DNA of 64,000 nucleotides from Streptomyces pinistramenti (GCF_020564935.1 NZ_JAJCXB010000009.1:62001-126000); one strand, 5' to 3'. Shown: positions 41,154-50,581, counted from the first letter of the stretch. Notes: generated by a model from the sequence alone, not told the origin. Numbers and translations are program-made.

Positions 41154-41822
41154 GCCGGCCCCCGCCATCCGCTCCAGCAGCCCCGTACGCGCCGCCAGCG
41201 CCGCCGCCTCAAGACGCGAGCCGACCTCCAGCTTCATCAGCACCCGCTGCACATGCGTACGCGCGGTGCTCGGCGCCGTCCCCATCCCCGCCGCGATCTG
41301 CCGGGTGTCCTCGCCGTCGGCGACCCGCATCAGCACCTCGACCTCCCGCGGGGTCAGCAGCGCCAGCAGCCGCGCCCCCTCGTCGTCCGGCTGCGCCACC
41401 GGATGCAGCAGCTCGTCGAACGCCTGCTGCAACAGCTGCGGGGCGACGGCCGCGTCACCGGCCCGCGCCCGCAGCATGGCGCGCTCCACACCCTCGATCC
41501 GCTCGTCGTGCCGGACATAGCCGGACGCCCCGGCCGCGAAGGCCGCGCCGATCCCCCGCGGGCTGGGCACCGGGCCCAGCACCACCACGGCGATCTGCGG
41601 CCGCTCCCTCTTGATCCGCGCGACCGGGTCGAACGCGCCCTGCGCGGCCGGCTCGGCCGTCCCCAGCAGGCACACCTCAGGCGCCCTGCTGACCACCAGA
41701 TCCGCGGCCCCGGCACACGGCGCGGCCGCCGCGAGCACCCGGTGACCGCGCAGTTTCAGGGCCGAGGCGAGCGCCTCGGCAAGCAGACGGTGATCGTCAA
41801 CCACCATGAGCCGCACGCCCAT
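41148..41822 (-). CDS. LuxR-type regulator with atypical receiver domain
   Basis: 224 aa. The receiver begins VRLMVVDDHRLLAEALASAL, but the strand that should end in the phospho-Asp reads EVCLLGTAEP, with Gly in its place, and the later Lys position has GYVRHDE. Phosphorylation is therefore doubtful. The LuxR HTH is LTPREVEVLMRVADGEDTRQIAAGMGTAPSTARTHVQRVLMKL (about residues 160-203). ATG 41822 with GAGAGGG upstream. No kinase adjoins. A ligand-responsive or constitutive orphan regulator is likely. Confidence 0.85.
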   Translation of the reverse strand: MGVRLMVVDDHRLLAEALASALKLRGHRVLAAAAPCAGAADLVVSRAPEVCLLGTAEPAAQGAFDPVARIKRERPQIAVVVLGPVPSPRGIGAAFAAGASGYVRHDERIEGVERAMLRARAGDAAVAPQLLQQAFDELLHPVAQPDDEGARLLALLTPREVEVLMRVADGEDTRQIAAGMGTAPSTARTHVQRVLMKLEVGSRLEAAALAARTGLLERMAGAGG

Positions 41823-42009
41823 CCAGCACCCTCTCCATCCGGCGGGGCCGCCCCCGGCCCCCGCCGGGCCCCTCCGTCCACGGGAAGCTACACGCTCGTA
41901 GGGCGATACGCGCCCCCGCGGTACGGAAGTCGGCCGGATTACCGGGATGCGGCGGCCACGGGGCCGGTTGCCGCCGGTGCCCCCGGGCCGCGGCCCGGCG
42001 CCCCGCGGC

Positions 42010-43806
42010 TCAGGCTTCCTCGGCCAGCTCCAGCCAGCTCATCTCCAACTCCTCGCGCTGGCCCGCCAGTTCACGCAGCTGCGCGTCCAGACCCGCGACC
42101 TTCTCGAAGTCGGTGGCGTGCTCGGCGATCTGCGCGTGCAGCTTCGCCTCCTTGTCACCGATCTTGTCCAACTGCCGCTCGATCTTCTGGAGTTCCTTCT
42201 GCGCCGCGCGGTTGACCGCCGCCGCCTTCTTCGGCGCCGCCGCCTGCGCGGGCGCCGGAGCCGCCGCCTCGCTCATCCGCTGCCTGCGCTCGATGTACTC
42301 GTCCAGGCCACGCGGCAGCATCCGCAGCGCCGCGTCACCCAGCAGCGCGAACACCCGGTCGGTGGTCCGCTCCACGAAATACCGGTCGTGGCTGATGACG
42401 ATCAGCGAACCGGGCCAGCCGTCGAGCAGGTCCTCCAGCTGCGTCAGCGTCTCGATGTCGAGGTCGTTGGTCGGCTCGTCCAGGAACAGCACGTTCGGCT
42501 CGTCCATCAGCAGCCGCAGGATCTGCAGCCGCCGCCGCTCACCGCCCGACAGATCGCCGACCGGCGTCCACTGCTTCTCCTTGCTGAAGCCGAACTGCTC
42601 GCACAGCTGCCCCGCGGTCATCTCCCGGCCCTTGCCGAGATCCACCCGCTCCCGCACCCGCTGCACCGCCTCCAGCACCCGCAGCGCCGGATCCAGCTCG
42701 GCGACCTCCTGCGAGAGATACGCCAGCTTGACGGTCTTGCCGACCACCACCCGGCCCGCCACCGGCTGCCGCTCGCCCTGCGAACGGGCCGCCTCCGCCA
42801 GCGCCCGCAGCAGCGACGTCTTGCCCGCGCCGTTCACACCGACCAGACCGATCCGGTCGCCGGGGCCCAGCTGCCAGGTCAGATGCTTCAGCAGCACCTT
42901 CGAACCGGCCTGGACCGTGACGTCCTCCAGCTCGAACACCGTCTTGCCCAGCCGGGAATTGGCGAACTTCATCAGCTCCGCGGTGTCCCGCGGCGGCGGC
43001 ACGTCCGCGATCAGCTCGTTCGCCGCCTCGATCCGGAACCGCGGCTTGCTGGTACGCGCCGGGGCACCGCGCCGCAGCCACGCCAGCTCCTTGCGCATCA
43101 GGTTCTGCCGCTTGACCTCTTCGGTGGCCGCGATCCGCTCCCGCTCGGCCCGCGCGAAGACGTAGTCGCTGTAGCCGCCCTCGTACTCGTGCACGTCACC
43201 GCGCTGCACGTCCCACATCCGCGTACAGACCTGGTCCAGGAACCACCGGTCGTGCGTGACGACCACCAGCGCCGAGCGACGGGCCCGCAGGTGCTGGGCC
43301 AGCCAGGAGATGCCCTCCACGTCGAGGTGGTTGGTCGGCTCGTCGAGCACGATCAGGTCCTGCTCGGCGATCAGCAGCTTGGCCAGCGCGATCCGGCGCC
43401 GCTCGCCACCCGACAGCGGCCCGATGACGGTGTCCAGACCCTGCCCGAAACCCGGCAGGTCGAGGCCGCCGAAAAGACCGGTCAGCACGTCACGGATCTT
43501 GGCGTTGCCCGCCCACTCGTGGTCCGCGAGATCGCCGATGACCTCGTGCCTGACCGTCGCCTCCGGATCGAGCGAGTCGTGCTGCGTCAGCACCCCGAGG
43601 CGCAGGCCCCCGGAATGCGTCACCCGGCCGTCGTCCGCGCTCTCCAGCTTCGCGAGGATCCGGATCAGGGTGGTCTTGCCGTCCCCGTTGCGCCCGACGA
43701 CGCCGATCCGGTCCCCCTCGTTGACGCCGAGCGAGACACCGTCGAGCAGGGCACGCGTCCCGTAGACCTTGCCGACGGCTTCCAGATTGACGAGGTTGGT
43801 GGCCAT
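42010..43806 (-). CDS. ABC-F family ATPase (ribosome-associated type)
   Basis: 598 aa with two ABC domains and no TM helices. Walker A motifs are GRNGDGKTT (about residue 38) and GVNGAGKTS (about residue 325). Signatures are LSGGERRRIALAKLL and LSGGERRRLQILRLL. The inter-domain linker is about 80 residues, and the C-terminus is a coiled-coil (ELQKIERQLDKIGDKEAKLHAQ). ABC-F proteins act on stalled or antibiotic-bound ribosomes; this one resembles Uup/EttA-like housekeeping members. ATG 43806 has AGGAGAG upstream. Confidence 0.92.
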   Translation of the reverse strand: MATNLVNLEAVGKVYGTRALLDGVSLGVNEGDRIGVVGRNGDGKTTLIRILAKLESADDGRVTHSGGLRLGVLTQHDSLDPEATVRHEVIGDLADHEWAGNAKIRDVLTGLFGGLDLPGFGQGLDTVIGPLSGGERRRIALAKLLIAEQDLIVLDEPTNHLDVEGISWLAQHLRARRSALVVVTHDRWFLDQVCTRMWDVQRGDVHEYEGGYSDYVFARAERERIAATEEVKRQNLMRKELAWLRRGAPARTSKPRFRIEAANELIADVPPPRDTAELMKFANSRLGKTVFELEDVTVQAGSKVLLKHLTWQLGPGDRIGLVGVNGAGKTSLLRALAEAARSQGERQPVAGRVVVGKTVKLAYLSQEVAELDPALRVLEAVQRVRERVDLGKGREMTAGQLCEQFGFSKEKQWTPVGDLSGGERRRLQILRLLMDEPNVLFLDEPTNDLDIETLTQLEDLLDGWPGSLIVISHDRYFVERTTDRVFALLGDAALRMLPRGLDEYIERRQRMSEAAAPAPAQAAAPKKAAAVNRAAQKELQKIERQLDKIGDKEAKLHAQIAEHATDFEKVAGLDAQLRELAGQREELEMSWLELAEEA

Positions 43807-43930
43807 TGCTCTCCTGCGCTTCCCCACGATGCGCTTCACATCGATCGACCGTTCCAGCCTAGTCGGCGCGGGAAAGGGCTCAGCCCGGACGTGAGCATCC
43901 GTACCGATGCCGGGCAGGGCCCGACGGACA

Positions 43931-43936
43931 TAGCGT
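43931..43936 (+). promoter_or_regulatory. -10 box TAGCGT, leaderless start of the gene at 43943
   Basis: TAGCGT is followed by 6 nt and the ATG at 43943, with no ribosome binding site between. Spacing fits a leaderless mRNA. Confidence 0.45.
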
Positions 43937-43942
43937 GCCCTC

Positions 43943-44314
43943 ATGAGCAATGAGCAGACGCCCGCCGTCCTTCCGCCGTCGGCCGGGGACCGGTCCGCAC
44001 CCGTGGTGCCGTCCGTCGCGGGCCGCGTCGTCATCGGCCTGCTCCTGCTGGGGTTCGCCGGGGTGACGGCGCTGTTCGGGCCGTTGCTGGTGATGGCGGG
44101 CGACAACTGCTTCGAGGGGGATGCCCGTGCCATCTGCTCGCCGGGCGGACAGCGGACGGTCGGCGCGCTGCCGCTCGCGGCCGGTTTCGCCGCCGCCGTC
44201 CTCACGGTCGCGGGGCTGAGCAGCCGCCGTAGGACGGGCGGGATCTGCCTGGCGGCCGCGGTGGTCCTGCCCGCCCTGGCGTGGGGGGTGTCGCTGGCGA
44301 TCGTGGGGGCCTGA
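43943..44314 (+). CDS. Small membrane protein, unknown function
   Basis: 123 aa with three hydrophobic segments (about 28-50, 73-93, 99-121). Between TM1 and TM2 is a loop with two Cys (DNCFEGDARAICSPGG) that could be an extracytoplasmic disulfide. ATG 43943 has TAGCGT 6 nt upstream and no ribosome binding site, so it is probably leaderless. Divergent from the ABC-F gene. Family not recognised. Confidence 0.7.
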   Translation: MSNEQTPAVLPPSAGDRSAPVVPSVAGRVVIGLLLLGFAGVTALFGPLLVMAGDNCFEGDARAICSPGGQRTVGALPLAAGFAAAVLTVAGLSSRRRTGGICLAAAVVLPALAWGVSLAIVGA

Positions 44315-44389
44315 GACCTGCGGGCCGACAGGTCGATGAAGGATCCCCGCCCCTACGGGGAGCGGCGGGGCCGCTGGATACCGGCGGCC

Positions 44390-44605
44390 TCAGCAGCGCC
44401 CGCCCCCACCGGACGACCACGCGTTGAGTGTCCTCACGGCCTCCTCCAGCGCCTGGCGTCTGGCGTCCTGATCCGCAGGACACTGCCGCTCCTCCGACGC
44501 GGGTACGTACGCGGGCACGTACGGCCGGACGAGGCGCTGGTCCTCGCCGCACAGGAGGAACAGGCCGGGCGGCACCCGGGCGGCGTATACGAGGCGCCGC
44601 CTCAA
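44390..44605 (-). CDS. Small hypothetical protein, coupled by TTGA overlap
   Basis: 71 aa: RRRLVYAARVPPGLFLLCGE, then Arg/Pro residues, then a helical stretch RRQALEEAVRTLNAWSSGGG with C-terminal Cys. The probable start is TTG at 44605, which overlaps the stop of the upstream gene as TTGA. That coupling supports both being real. No domain recognised. Confidence 0.55.
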   Translation of the reverse strand: MRRRLVYAARVPPGLFLLCGEDQRLVRPYVPAYVPASEERQCPADQDARRQALEEAVRTLNAWSSGGGGRC

Positions 44606-44817
44606 CGACTGGCTGCCTTACGCAGAACCTCGGTGAGCTGGCGCGCAGTAGCCGCGTTGCAGTTGCCGAGGGCGACGAGCGGGACGCCGTAGCTGCCCGC
44701 GAATCCGGGCAGGTCGATGCCGAGCGACGGCAGCGTGATGCCGTTGTCCTTGAGCGCGGTACGCAGCTCCTCGGCGCTGTCGTGTACGTCGTCGGGGGTG
44801 AAGTGGTGAATGGGCAT
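44602..44817 (-). CDS. Small hypothetical protein divergent to the XRE gene
   Basis: 71 aa, soluble: PIHHFTPDDVHDSAEELRTA, then NGITLPSLGIDLPGFAGSYG, then LGNCNAATARQLTEVLRKAA. ATG 44817 was chosen because upstream in-frame residues are not protein-like. It forms a two-gene unit with the TTG-start gene after it. Its position back-to-back with an XRE/DUF397 pair is a common Streptomyces arrangement, suggesting a shared small-protein regulatory cassette. Confidence 0.6.
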   Translation of the reverse strand: MPIHHFTPDDVHDSAEELRTALKDNGITLPSLGIDLPGFAGSYGVPLVALGNCNAATARQLTEVLRKAASR

Positions 44818-45058
44818 GCGGCTACACCTTCCTGTGCGCTGCGTTCGGCGCGTTGACGCTTGGAACGCCCCTTGGATCGGGCCGCCCAACGGGCATGCAG
44901 ACGGCGGCACTTGGGGAGTTCCCCGCGTGCTGCACGGCACTACTCGGACCGTAGGGGCAAATATGCGCCGTAGCAATGTTGGCGCCCAGCATTAGCTAGG
45001 TTGGGTGGACCGTCCGCACCGTCACGCGCGAAACTGTGCGCAAAAAGGGGAAGGTGAC

Positions 45059-45913
45059 ATGCCGCCGAGGGACAACCCAACGGCCCGCCAAGTTCGACTC
45101 GGGTGCGAGCTACGCAAGTTGCGTGAGCGCGCGGGCAAGACCGCCCGAGAGGCGGCGGGGATGGTTTCGACCGACCAGGCCAAGATCAGTCACATCGAGT
45201 CAGGGCGCATCGGAGTCAGCGAAGACCGCATCCGCCGGCTCGCCGTCTTTTACGCCTGCGATGACGAGGCCCTTGTCGAGGCGTTGTGCGCCATCGCGCG
45301 CGAGCACCGTGGACAGCACTGGTGGGACGACTATCGCGGCGTGCTCGCTCCCGGGTTTCTCGACATCGCTGAGCTTGAGCACCACGCCACAGGTCTGCGA
45401 TATCTACAGCCCGTCACGTTTCCGGGCATTCTCCAGACCGCGGACTATGCACGCGCCCTGTTCACCGGCGCCATTCCGCAGCTTCCCAACGACGAGCTGA
45501 AGGCCCGCGTCGAGCATCGCATGAAGCGACGGGAAATCTTGGATCGAGATGATCCGCCGAAATTCCTGGCCGTCATTCATGAAGCGGCACTGCGCATGCG
45601 TGTAGGCGGCCGAAAGGTTGCGCGCGGGCAGCTCGAACACCTCTTGTCCATGTCCGAGCACCCCGGCTTGACCCTCCGGGTCATCCCGTTCACGAGCGAG
45701 GACTTCATCGATGTGACACAGACAGTGATGTACGCGAGCGGCGTCGCCCCACAGCTCGATACCGTTCACATCGACACCGCAGTCGGCGACAGCCTCTTGA
45801 ATGCAGCCGCCGACCTCGACCGCTATCGCACACTGCTCGACCGCGCCGAACAGGCGGCACTCACACCCGAAGAGTCACGAAGATTTATCCACCACGTCAC
45901 AAAAGAACCGTGA
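45059..45913 (+). CDS. XRE-family regulator with DUF5753 (WhiJ/Scr1-like)
   Basis: 284 aa. Helix-turn-helix at residues about 15-70 (LGCELRKLRERAGKTAREAA, VSTDQAKISHIESGRIGVS). The DUF5753 ligand-like domain follows from about residue 90 with YLQPVTFPGILQTADYARAL and RMKRREIL. These regulators usually pair with a DUF397 protein, as here, and some control development in Streptomyces. ATG 45059 preceded by AAAGGGGAAGG. Operates with the next gene, whose start is 10 bp away. Confidence 0.9.
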   Translation: MPPRDNPTARQVRLGCELRKLRERAGKTAREAAGMVSTDQAKISHIESGRIGVSEDRIRRLAVFYACDDEALVEALCAIAREHRGQHWWDDYRGVLAPGFLDIAELEHHATGLRYLQPVTFPGILQTADYARALFTGAIPQLPNDELKARVEHRMKRREILDRDDPPKFLAVIHEAALRMRVGGRKVARGQLEHLLSMSEHPGLTLRVIPFTSEDFIDVTQTVMYASGVAPQLDTVHIDTAVGDSLLNAAADLDRYRTLLDRAEQAALTPEESRRFIHHVTKEP

Positions 45914-45923
45914 GAGTCAGGGA

Positions 45924-46121
45924 ATGAACAGCGAAATCAAGTGGCAGAAGTCGAGCTTCTCCAACTCCAACACGCAGTGCCTCGAAACAGCCATAGTCGC
46001 CGGTGAAATACTCCTACGCGAAAGCGACGACCCCACCACCATCGTCAAAACCACCCCGGAAAAACTCGCCGCCTTCATCCTCGGCGTGAAGAACGGCGAG
46101 TTCGACCACTTCGTCGGCTAG
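45924..46121 (+). CDS. DUF397 small protein, partner of the XRE regulator
   Basis: 65 aa. The start IKWQKSSFSNSNTQCLETA matches the DUF397 pattern (W-x-KSS-[YF]-S-x-x-x-x-x-CVE). The rest, LLRESDDPTTIVKTTPEKLAAFILGVKNGEFD, is the usual RDSKxP ... W/LxxFIxxVKxGEFD ending. ATG 45924, with CAGGGA upstream. Family knowledge: acts with the XRE protein as a toxin-antitoxin-like or developmental regulator module. Confidence 0.9.
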   Translation: MNSEIKWQKSSFSNSNTQCLETAIVAGEILLRESDDPTTIVKTTPEKLAAFILGVKNGEFDHFVG

Positions 46122-46131
46122 TGGACCGTCG

Positions 46132-47031
46132 CTAGAGGACCGTCGCCCCCACCGCCGGTGAGACCGCCGTGCGTACCGCGCCGCAGGTGCCCGACGCGGT
46201 CAGGGCTGCCGCCACCCGCTGTGCCGCCTCCGGGTCCTTGACCAGGAACGCCGTCGTCGGGCCGGATCCCGAGACCAGGGCGGCCAGGGCGCCCGCCTCC
46301 GTGCCGGCGTCGAGGGTCGCGGTGAGGGAGGGGCGCAGGGACAGGGCGGCGGGCTGGAGGTCGTTGGTGAGCGCGCCGGCGAGTGCGGTGGCGTCGCCGG
46401 ACTCCAGTGCGGTCAGGACCGCGGCGGACGCCTCGGGCGCGTGGACGTCCGTGCCCTGTGTGAGGCGGTCGAACTCGCGGTAGACGGCGGGGGTGGACAG
46501 GCCGCCGTCGGCTACCGCGAAGACCCAGTGGAAGGTGCCGCCGACGGTGAGCGGGGTCAGCAGCTCGCCGCGGCCTTGGCCCAGCGCCGCCCCGCCGACC
46601 AGGCTGAACGGCACGTCGCTGCCCAACTCGGCGCAGATGTCCAGGAGTTCCTCGCGCGAGGCGCCCGTCGACCAGAGGGTGCCGCAGGCCAGCAGGGCAC
46701 CGGCCGCGTCCGCGCTGCCGCCCGCCATGCCGCCGGCGACCGGGATGTCCTTGGCGAGGTGGAGGTGGACGCCGGGCGCGATGCCGTGCCGGGCCGCGAG
46801 CAGTTCGGCGGCGCGGGCGGCCAGGTTCGTCCGGTCCAGCGGGATCTGGTCGGCGCCGCGGCCATCGGCGGTGATCCGCAGGGTGTCGGCGGGGGTCGCG
46901 GTGACCTCGTCGTAGAGGCCGACGGCGAGGAAGACGTTGGCCAGGTCGTGGAAGCCGTCCGGGCGGGCGGCGCCGACCGCCAGCTGGACGTTGACCTTCG
47001 CCGGTACCCGGACCGTGACCGATGCGCTCAT
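46132..47031 (-). CDS. ispE: 4-diphosphocytidyl-2-C-methyl-D-erythritol kinase
   Basis: GHMP kinase of the MEP isoprenoid pathway. 299 aa. [22 protein letters not shown] at the N-terminus, ATP loop [19 protein letters not shown] (about residues 96-114), and [10 protein letters not shown] near the C-terminus. The ATG at 47031 overlaps the ksgA stop as ATGA, so translation is coupled, as in other actinomycetes. Confidence 0.96.
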   Translation of the reverse strand: MSASVTVRVPAKVNVQLAVGAARPDGFHDLANVFLAVGLYDEVTATPADTLRITADGRGADQIPLDRTNLAARAAELLAARHGIAPGVHLHLAKDIPVAGGMAGGSADAAGALLACGTLWSTGASREELLDICAELGSDVPFSLVGGAALGQGRGELLTPLTVGGTFHWVFAVADGGLSTPAVYREFDRLTQGTDVHAPEASAAVLTALESGDATALAGALTNDLQPAALSLRPSLTATLDAGTEAGALAALVSGSGPTTAFLVKDPEAAQRVAAALTASGTCGAVRTAVSPAVGATVL

Positions 47032-47945
47032 GCCGCGCCCCCCTTGGCCTGGCGGATGCCGGGCGCCCCGCCTGAGCCCTTGTGCTCGGCGATCCGCGCG
47101 AACTCCTCGACGGTCAGCGCCTCACCGCGGGCCTGCGGCGAGACGCCGGCGGCGACCAGCGCGGCCTCCGCTGCCGCCGCCGAACCCGCCCACCCCGACA
47201 GCGCGGCCCGCAGCGTCTTGCGGCGCTGCGCGAACGCGGCGTCGACGACGGCGAAGACCTCGTCCCGGGTGGCGGTGGTCTCGGGCGGCGCCGCCCGGCG
47301 GACCAGCGAGACCAGTCCTGAGTCGACGTTCGGGGCGGGCCAGAAGACGTTGCGGCCGATCGATCCGGCGCGCTTGACCTCGGCGTACCAGTTCGCCTTG
47401 ACGGACGGCACGCCGTAGACCTTGTTGCCGGGACGGGCGGCGAGCCGGTCGGCGACCTCGGCCTGGACCATGACCAGGGTGCGGTCGATGGTCGGGAACG
47501 TCGCGAGCATGTGCAGCAGCACCGGCACCGCGACGTTGTACGGCAGGTTGGCGACCAGCGCGGTGGGCGCGGCCCCCGGCAGCTCGGTGACCTGCATCGC
47601 GTCCTGGTGGACCAGCGCGAAGTGGTCGGCGCGGCCGGGCATACGGGCCGCGACGGTGGCGGGCAGCGCGGCGGCCAGCACCTCGTCGATCTCGACGGCG
47701 GTGACCCGGTCGGCGGCCTCCAGCAGCCCCAGGGTCAGCGAGCCGAGGCCGGGGCCGACCTCGACGACGACATCGTCGGGCCGCACCTCGGCCGTCCGTA
47801 CGATCCGGCGGACGGTGTTGGCGTCGATGACGAAGTTCTGGCCGCGCTGCTTGGTGGGACGCACGCCCAGCGCGGCGGCCAGCTCGCGGATATCGGCGGG
47901 GCCCAGCAGGGGGCCGGACTCGTCGCTGGTGCTGCTCTCACTCAT
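47028..47945 (-). CDS. rsmA: 16S rRNA dimethyladenosine transferase KsgA/RsmA
   Basis: Dimethylates A1518 and A1519 of 16S rRNA late in 30S assembly. 305 aa. [18 protein letters not shown], the SAM loop [16 protein letters not shown], and [15 protein letters not shown], with the catalytic NLPY, are all present. ATG 47945 chosen over an in-frame upstream ATG at 47981. Leads into ispE with an ATGA overlap. The 140-bp gap to tatD holds a GC-rich palindrome near 48001-48020 but no gene. Confidence 0.96.
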   Translation of the reverse strand: MSESSTSDESGPLLGPADIRELAAALGVRPTKQRGQNFVIDANTVRRIVRTAEVRPDDVVVEVGPGLGSLTLGLLEAADRVTAVEIDEVLAAALPATVAARMPGRADHFALVHQDAMQVTELPGAAPTALVANLPYNVAVPVLLHMLATFPTIDRTLVMVQAEVADRLAARPGNKVYGVPSVKANWYAEVKRAGSIGRNVFWPAPNVDSGLVSLVRRAAPPETTATRDEVFAVVDAAFAQRRKTLRAALSGWAGSAAAAEAALVAAGVSPQARGEALTVEEFARIAEHKGSGGAPGIRQAKGGAA

Positions 47946-48085
47946 CCCGAAGCCTCGCCGCGCGCCGCCGTGGTCACCCACGGTGCGCGCCTTTCCGTTG
48001 TTCGCTCGCTGCGCTCGTTCACCGCTGAAGCTTACGGCCGCGCGCGGGCACCCGGCTCCCGGCGGCCCGGCTGCTGCGTCCGCGG

Positions 48086-48955
48086 TCAGTATCCGAAGGC
48101 GCGCGCGGTGTTGGCCGCGACCGCGGTGGCCAGTGCGTCCTCGGTCAGGCCCTTGACCTCGGCCATCGCCCGGAGCGTGACGGGGATGAGGTAGGGCGCG
48201 TTCGGGCGGCCGCGGAACGGCGCGGGGGTGAGGAAGGGCGCGTCGGTTTCGACGAGGACCAGTTCGGCGGGGGCGACGGCGAGGGCGTCGCGCAGCGTCT
48301 TGGCGTTCTTGAAGGTGACGTTGCCCGCGAACGACATGAAGTAGCCCGCCGCGGCGCAGATCCCGGCCATCTCGGCGTCGCCGGAGAAGCAGTGGAAGAC
48401 GACGCGCTCGGGTGCGCCCTCCTCGCGCAGGATCCGCAGGACGTCGTCGTGCGCCTCCCGGTCGTGGATGACCAGGGCCTTGCCGTGCCGCTTGGCGATC
48501 TCGATGTGGGCGCGGAACGAGCGCTGCTGTGCGGCCATGCCGTCGGGCCCGGTGCGGAAGTGGTCGAGGCCGGTTTCGCCGACGCCGCGGACCTGTGGCA
48601 GGGCGGCCAGCTCGTCGATGCCGGCCAGGGCCTCGTCGAGGGCGCCGTCGCCGCCGGCCTCACGCGCGCCCTGTCGTGGGGTGCCGTCGGGGTCGCCCAG
48701 GACGATGCGGGGCGCTTCGTTGGGGTGCAGGGCGACGGTGGCGTGCACGGCGTCGTGGGCGGCGGCGGTCTGTGCGGCCCAGCGCGACCCGGCCAGGTCG
48801 CAGCCCACCTGGACGACGGTCGTCACGCCGACGGACGCGGCCTTGGCGAGGGCCTCGTCGACGGTGCCCGCCTGCATGTCGAGGTGGGTGTGCGAGTCGG
48901 CGACCGGCACCCGAAGCGGTTCGGGCAGCGGCGGCGGGGCGTCATTCCGGTCCAT
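48086..48955 (-). CDS. TatD-family metal-dependent hydrolase
   Basis: 289 aa amidohydrolase-fold protein; TatD enzymes are 3'-5' exonucleases and deoxyribonucleases. Metal ligands: DSHTHLDMQ (HxH, about 22-24), GETGLDHF (Glu), [10 protein letters not shown] (His), FHCFSGD (His) and ETDAPFLTP (Asp). ATG 48955. In S. coelicolor, from memory, an Rpf-like gene lies between ksgA and this region; here nothing lies between. Confidence 0.93.
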   Translation of the reverse strand: MDRNDAPPPLPEPLRVPVADSHTHLDMQAGTVDEALAKAASVGVTTVVQVGCDLAGSRWAAQTAAAHDAVHATVALHPNEAPRIVLGDPDGTPRQGAREAGGDGALDEALAGIDELAALPQVRGVGETGLDHFRTGPDGMAAQQRSFRAHIEIAKRHGKALVIHDREAHDDVLRILREEGAPERVVFHCFSGDAEMAGICAAAGYFMSFAGNVTFKNAKTLRDALAVAPAELVLVETDAPFLTPAPFRGRPNAPYLIPVTLRAMAEVKGLTEDALATAVAANTARAFGY

Positions 48956-49042
48956 GGCCGCGATCCTATGAGGACCGCGGCCATGCCTCACGTCCGGGCG
49001 CAGGGCAGGACGGCGGGCCGCGTGCCCTGCGGGGTCATCGCG

Positions 49043-49510
49043 TCACTTGCGGTGGTGGTGGAAGGGGTGCAGCAGGTCGGAGAGGTGCCAGTGGTGGTCT
49101 CCGGCGCTCTCGGCGGCCGTGCTGCCGGTGCCGCGCACCGGGCGCTCCGCTTCGGCGGACGCCTCGGCCTCGCTGACCGGCTTCTTCGCCGCGTGACCGG
49201 TGTGACGCTGGTACATGCTCTCCATCGCGTGCGACACCGTCGAGACCCGGCCCGCACGCATGATGCGCACGACGTTGCTGGTGCAGTTGCCGCACTTCGG
49301 GCTGGTCAGGGGCGACGGCACCCGTTCGCCGTCCGCGTAGTAGACGACGTGCGTGGCACCGGTCGCGTCTATGTGGTGCTCTATCTCGTACGCCTGCTCC
49401 CAGCCGTATCCGCATCGCATGCAGGCGAAGGCATACGCCTCGTGCGCCGCGGGCTCGGTCCTGGGCTCGGGGTGGGTGCCGGTGGTGGGGATATCCGCGA
49501 TGTCGCTCAT
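49043..49510 (-). CDS. Zinc-ribbon-like hypothetical protein with His-rich tail
   Basis: 155 aa soluble protein. Residues 27-78 carry CMRCGYGW and CGNC, a Cx2C...Cx2C pair about 40 residues apart typical of a zinc ribbon. The C-terminal about 50 residues are acidic Ala/Glu followed by DHHWHLSDLLHPFHHHRK, a strongly His-rich metal-binding-like tail. ATG 49510; the residues further upstream are not protein-like. A 200-bp gap separates it from rsmI. Function unknown. Confidence 0.72.
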   Translation of the reverse strand: MSDIADIPTTGTHPEPRTEPAAHEAYAFACMRCGYGWEQAYEIEHHIDATGATHVVYYADGERVPSPLTSPKCGNCTSNVVRIMRAGRVSTVSHAMESMYQRHTGHAAKKPVSEAEASAEAERPVRGTGSTAAESAGDHHWHLSDLLHPFHHHRK

Positions 49511-49711
49511 GTGCCGCTCCTCTTGTCCGCAGGACAAGGTCTCCGGGGACCGTGCGTCCCACCTCCCAGTGGACGCCCTTCCCGGCTGCGGTGCAGCTGA
49601 CGTTCTTACCTATTGGCCCAGATTTGGCCCTACGCAGGGAGAACGTCTCACTGCTCGGCCCTTCCTTTACCTTCCAGGGTAGTCATTTACCCGCCCGAGG
49701 ACAGATCGAGA

Positions 49712-50581
49712 TCATTTCCCCGCGGAAGGGGCGGTCCTGGCCGCGTTCTTGGCCGCAACGACGGCATCGAAAACCTCGCGTTTGGGCAGCTTCGCCTCGG
49801 CGGCGACCGCGGCGATGGCCTCCTTGCGCCGCTCCCCCGCCTCCTCACGGACCTGCACCCGGCGCACCAGTTCCTCGGGCCCCAGATCCTGCGGCCCGGT
49901 GTCCGGCGCGCCCTCGACGACGACGGTGATCTCGCCACGCACGCCCTCGGCCGCCCACGGCGCCAGCTCGCCGAGCGTGCCGCGCTTGACCTCCTCGTAC
50001 GTCTTGGTCAGCTCGCGGCAGACGGCGGCCCTGCGGTCGGCGCCGAAGACCTCGGCCATCGCGGCGAGGGTGTCGTCGAGGCGGTGCGGGGCCTCGAAGT
50101 AGACGAGGGTGCGGCGCTCGTTTGCGACCTCGCGCAGCCGGGAGAGGCGTTCGCCCTGCTTGCGCGGCGGGAAGCCCTCGAAGCAGAAGCGGTCGACGGG
50201 CAGTCCTGACACCGCGAGCGCGGTCAGTACGGCGCTCGGGCCCGGTACGGCGGTGACCTTGACGCCGCGCTCGACGGCGGCGGCGACGAGGCGGTAGCCG
50301 GGGTCGGAGACGGACGGCATCCCGGCGTCGGTGACCAGCAGCACCCGCGCGCCGCCGGCCAGCGCGTCGGCCAGCTCGGGCGTCCTGGCCGCTTCGTTGC
50401 CCTCGAAGTAGGACACGATCCGTCCGGTCGGGGTGACGCCGAGCCCCTGCGTCAGCCGCCGCAGCCGCCGGGTGTCCTCGGCGGCGATCACATCGGCGGC
50501 CGCCAGCTCGGTGGCGAGCCGCGGCGGCGCGTCCGCCAGCTCACCGATGGGCGTCCCTGCAAGTACCAGCGTTCCAGTCAC
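49712..50581 (-). CDS. rsmI: 16S rRNA (cytidine-2'-O)-methyltransferase RsmI
   Basis: Methylates C1402 of 16S rRNA. 289 aa SAM-tetrapyrrole-methylase fold. LVLAGTPIGELADAPPRLATEL at the N-terminus, VTDAGMPSVSDPGYRLV, AVPGPSAVLTALAVSGL (the SAM-binding loop) and FEGFPPRKQGER are all diagnostic. The GTG at 50581 has GGGGGAG immediately upstream. The frame stays open for 600 codons further on, antisense to the O-mannosyltransferase gene; that part is not coding. Confidence 0.95.
   Translation of the reverse strand: MTGTLVLAGTPIGELADAPPRLATELAAADVIAAEDTRRLRRLTQGLGVTPTGRIVSYFEGNEAARTPELADALAGGARVLLVTDAGMPSVSDPGYRLVAAAVERGVKVTAVPGPSAVLTALAVSGLPVDRFCFEGFPPRKQGERLSRLREVANERRTLVYFEAPHRLDDTLAAMAEVFGADRRAAVCRELTKTYEEVKRGTLGELAPWAAEGVRGEITVVVEGAPDTGPQDLGPEELVRRVQVREEAGERRKEAIAAVAAEAKLPKREVFDAVVAAKNAARTAPSAGK

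Noticed and set aside
43807..44205. Extended N-terminus for the ABC-F protein
   Set aside because: ATG 43806 has AGGAGAG upstream and begins the conserved N-terminus; the extension overlaps a divergent membrane-protein gene.
48001..48020. Terminator or operator at TTCGCTCGCTGCGCTCGTTC
   Set aside because: This palindrome type is scattered through Streptomyces genomes as I remember them, so no specific role is assigned here.
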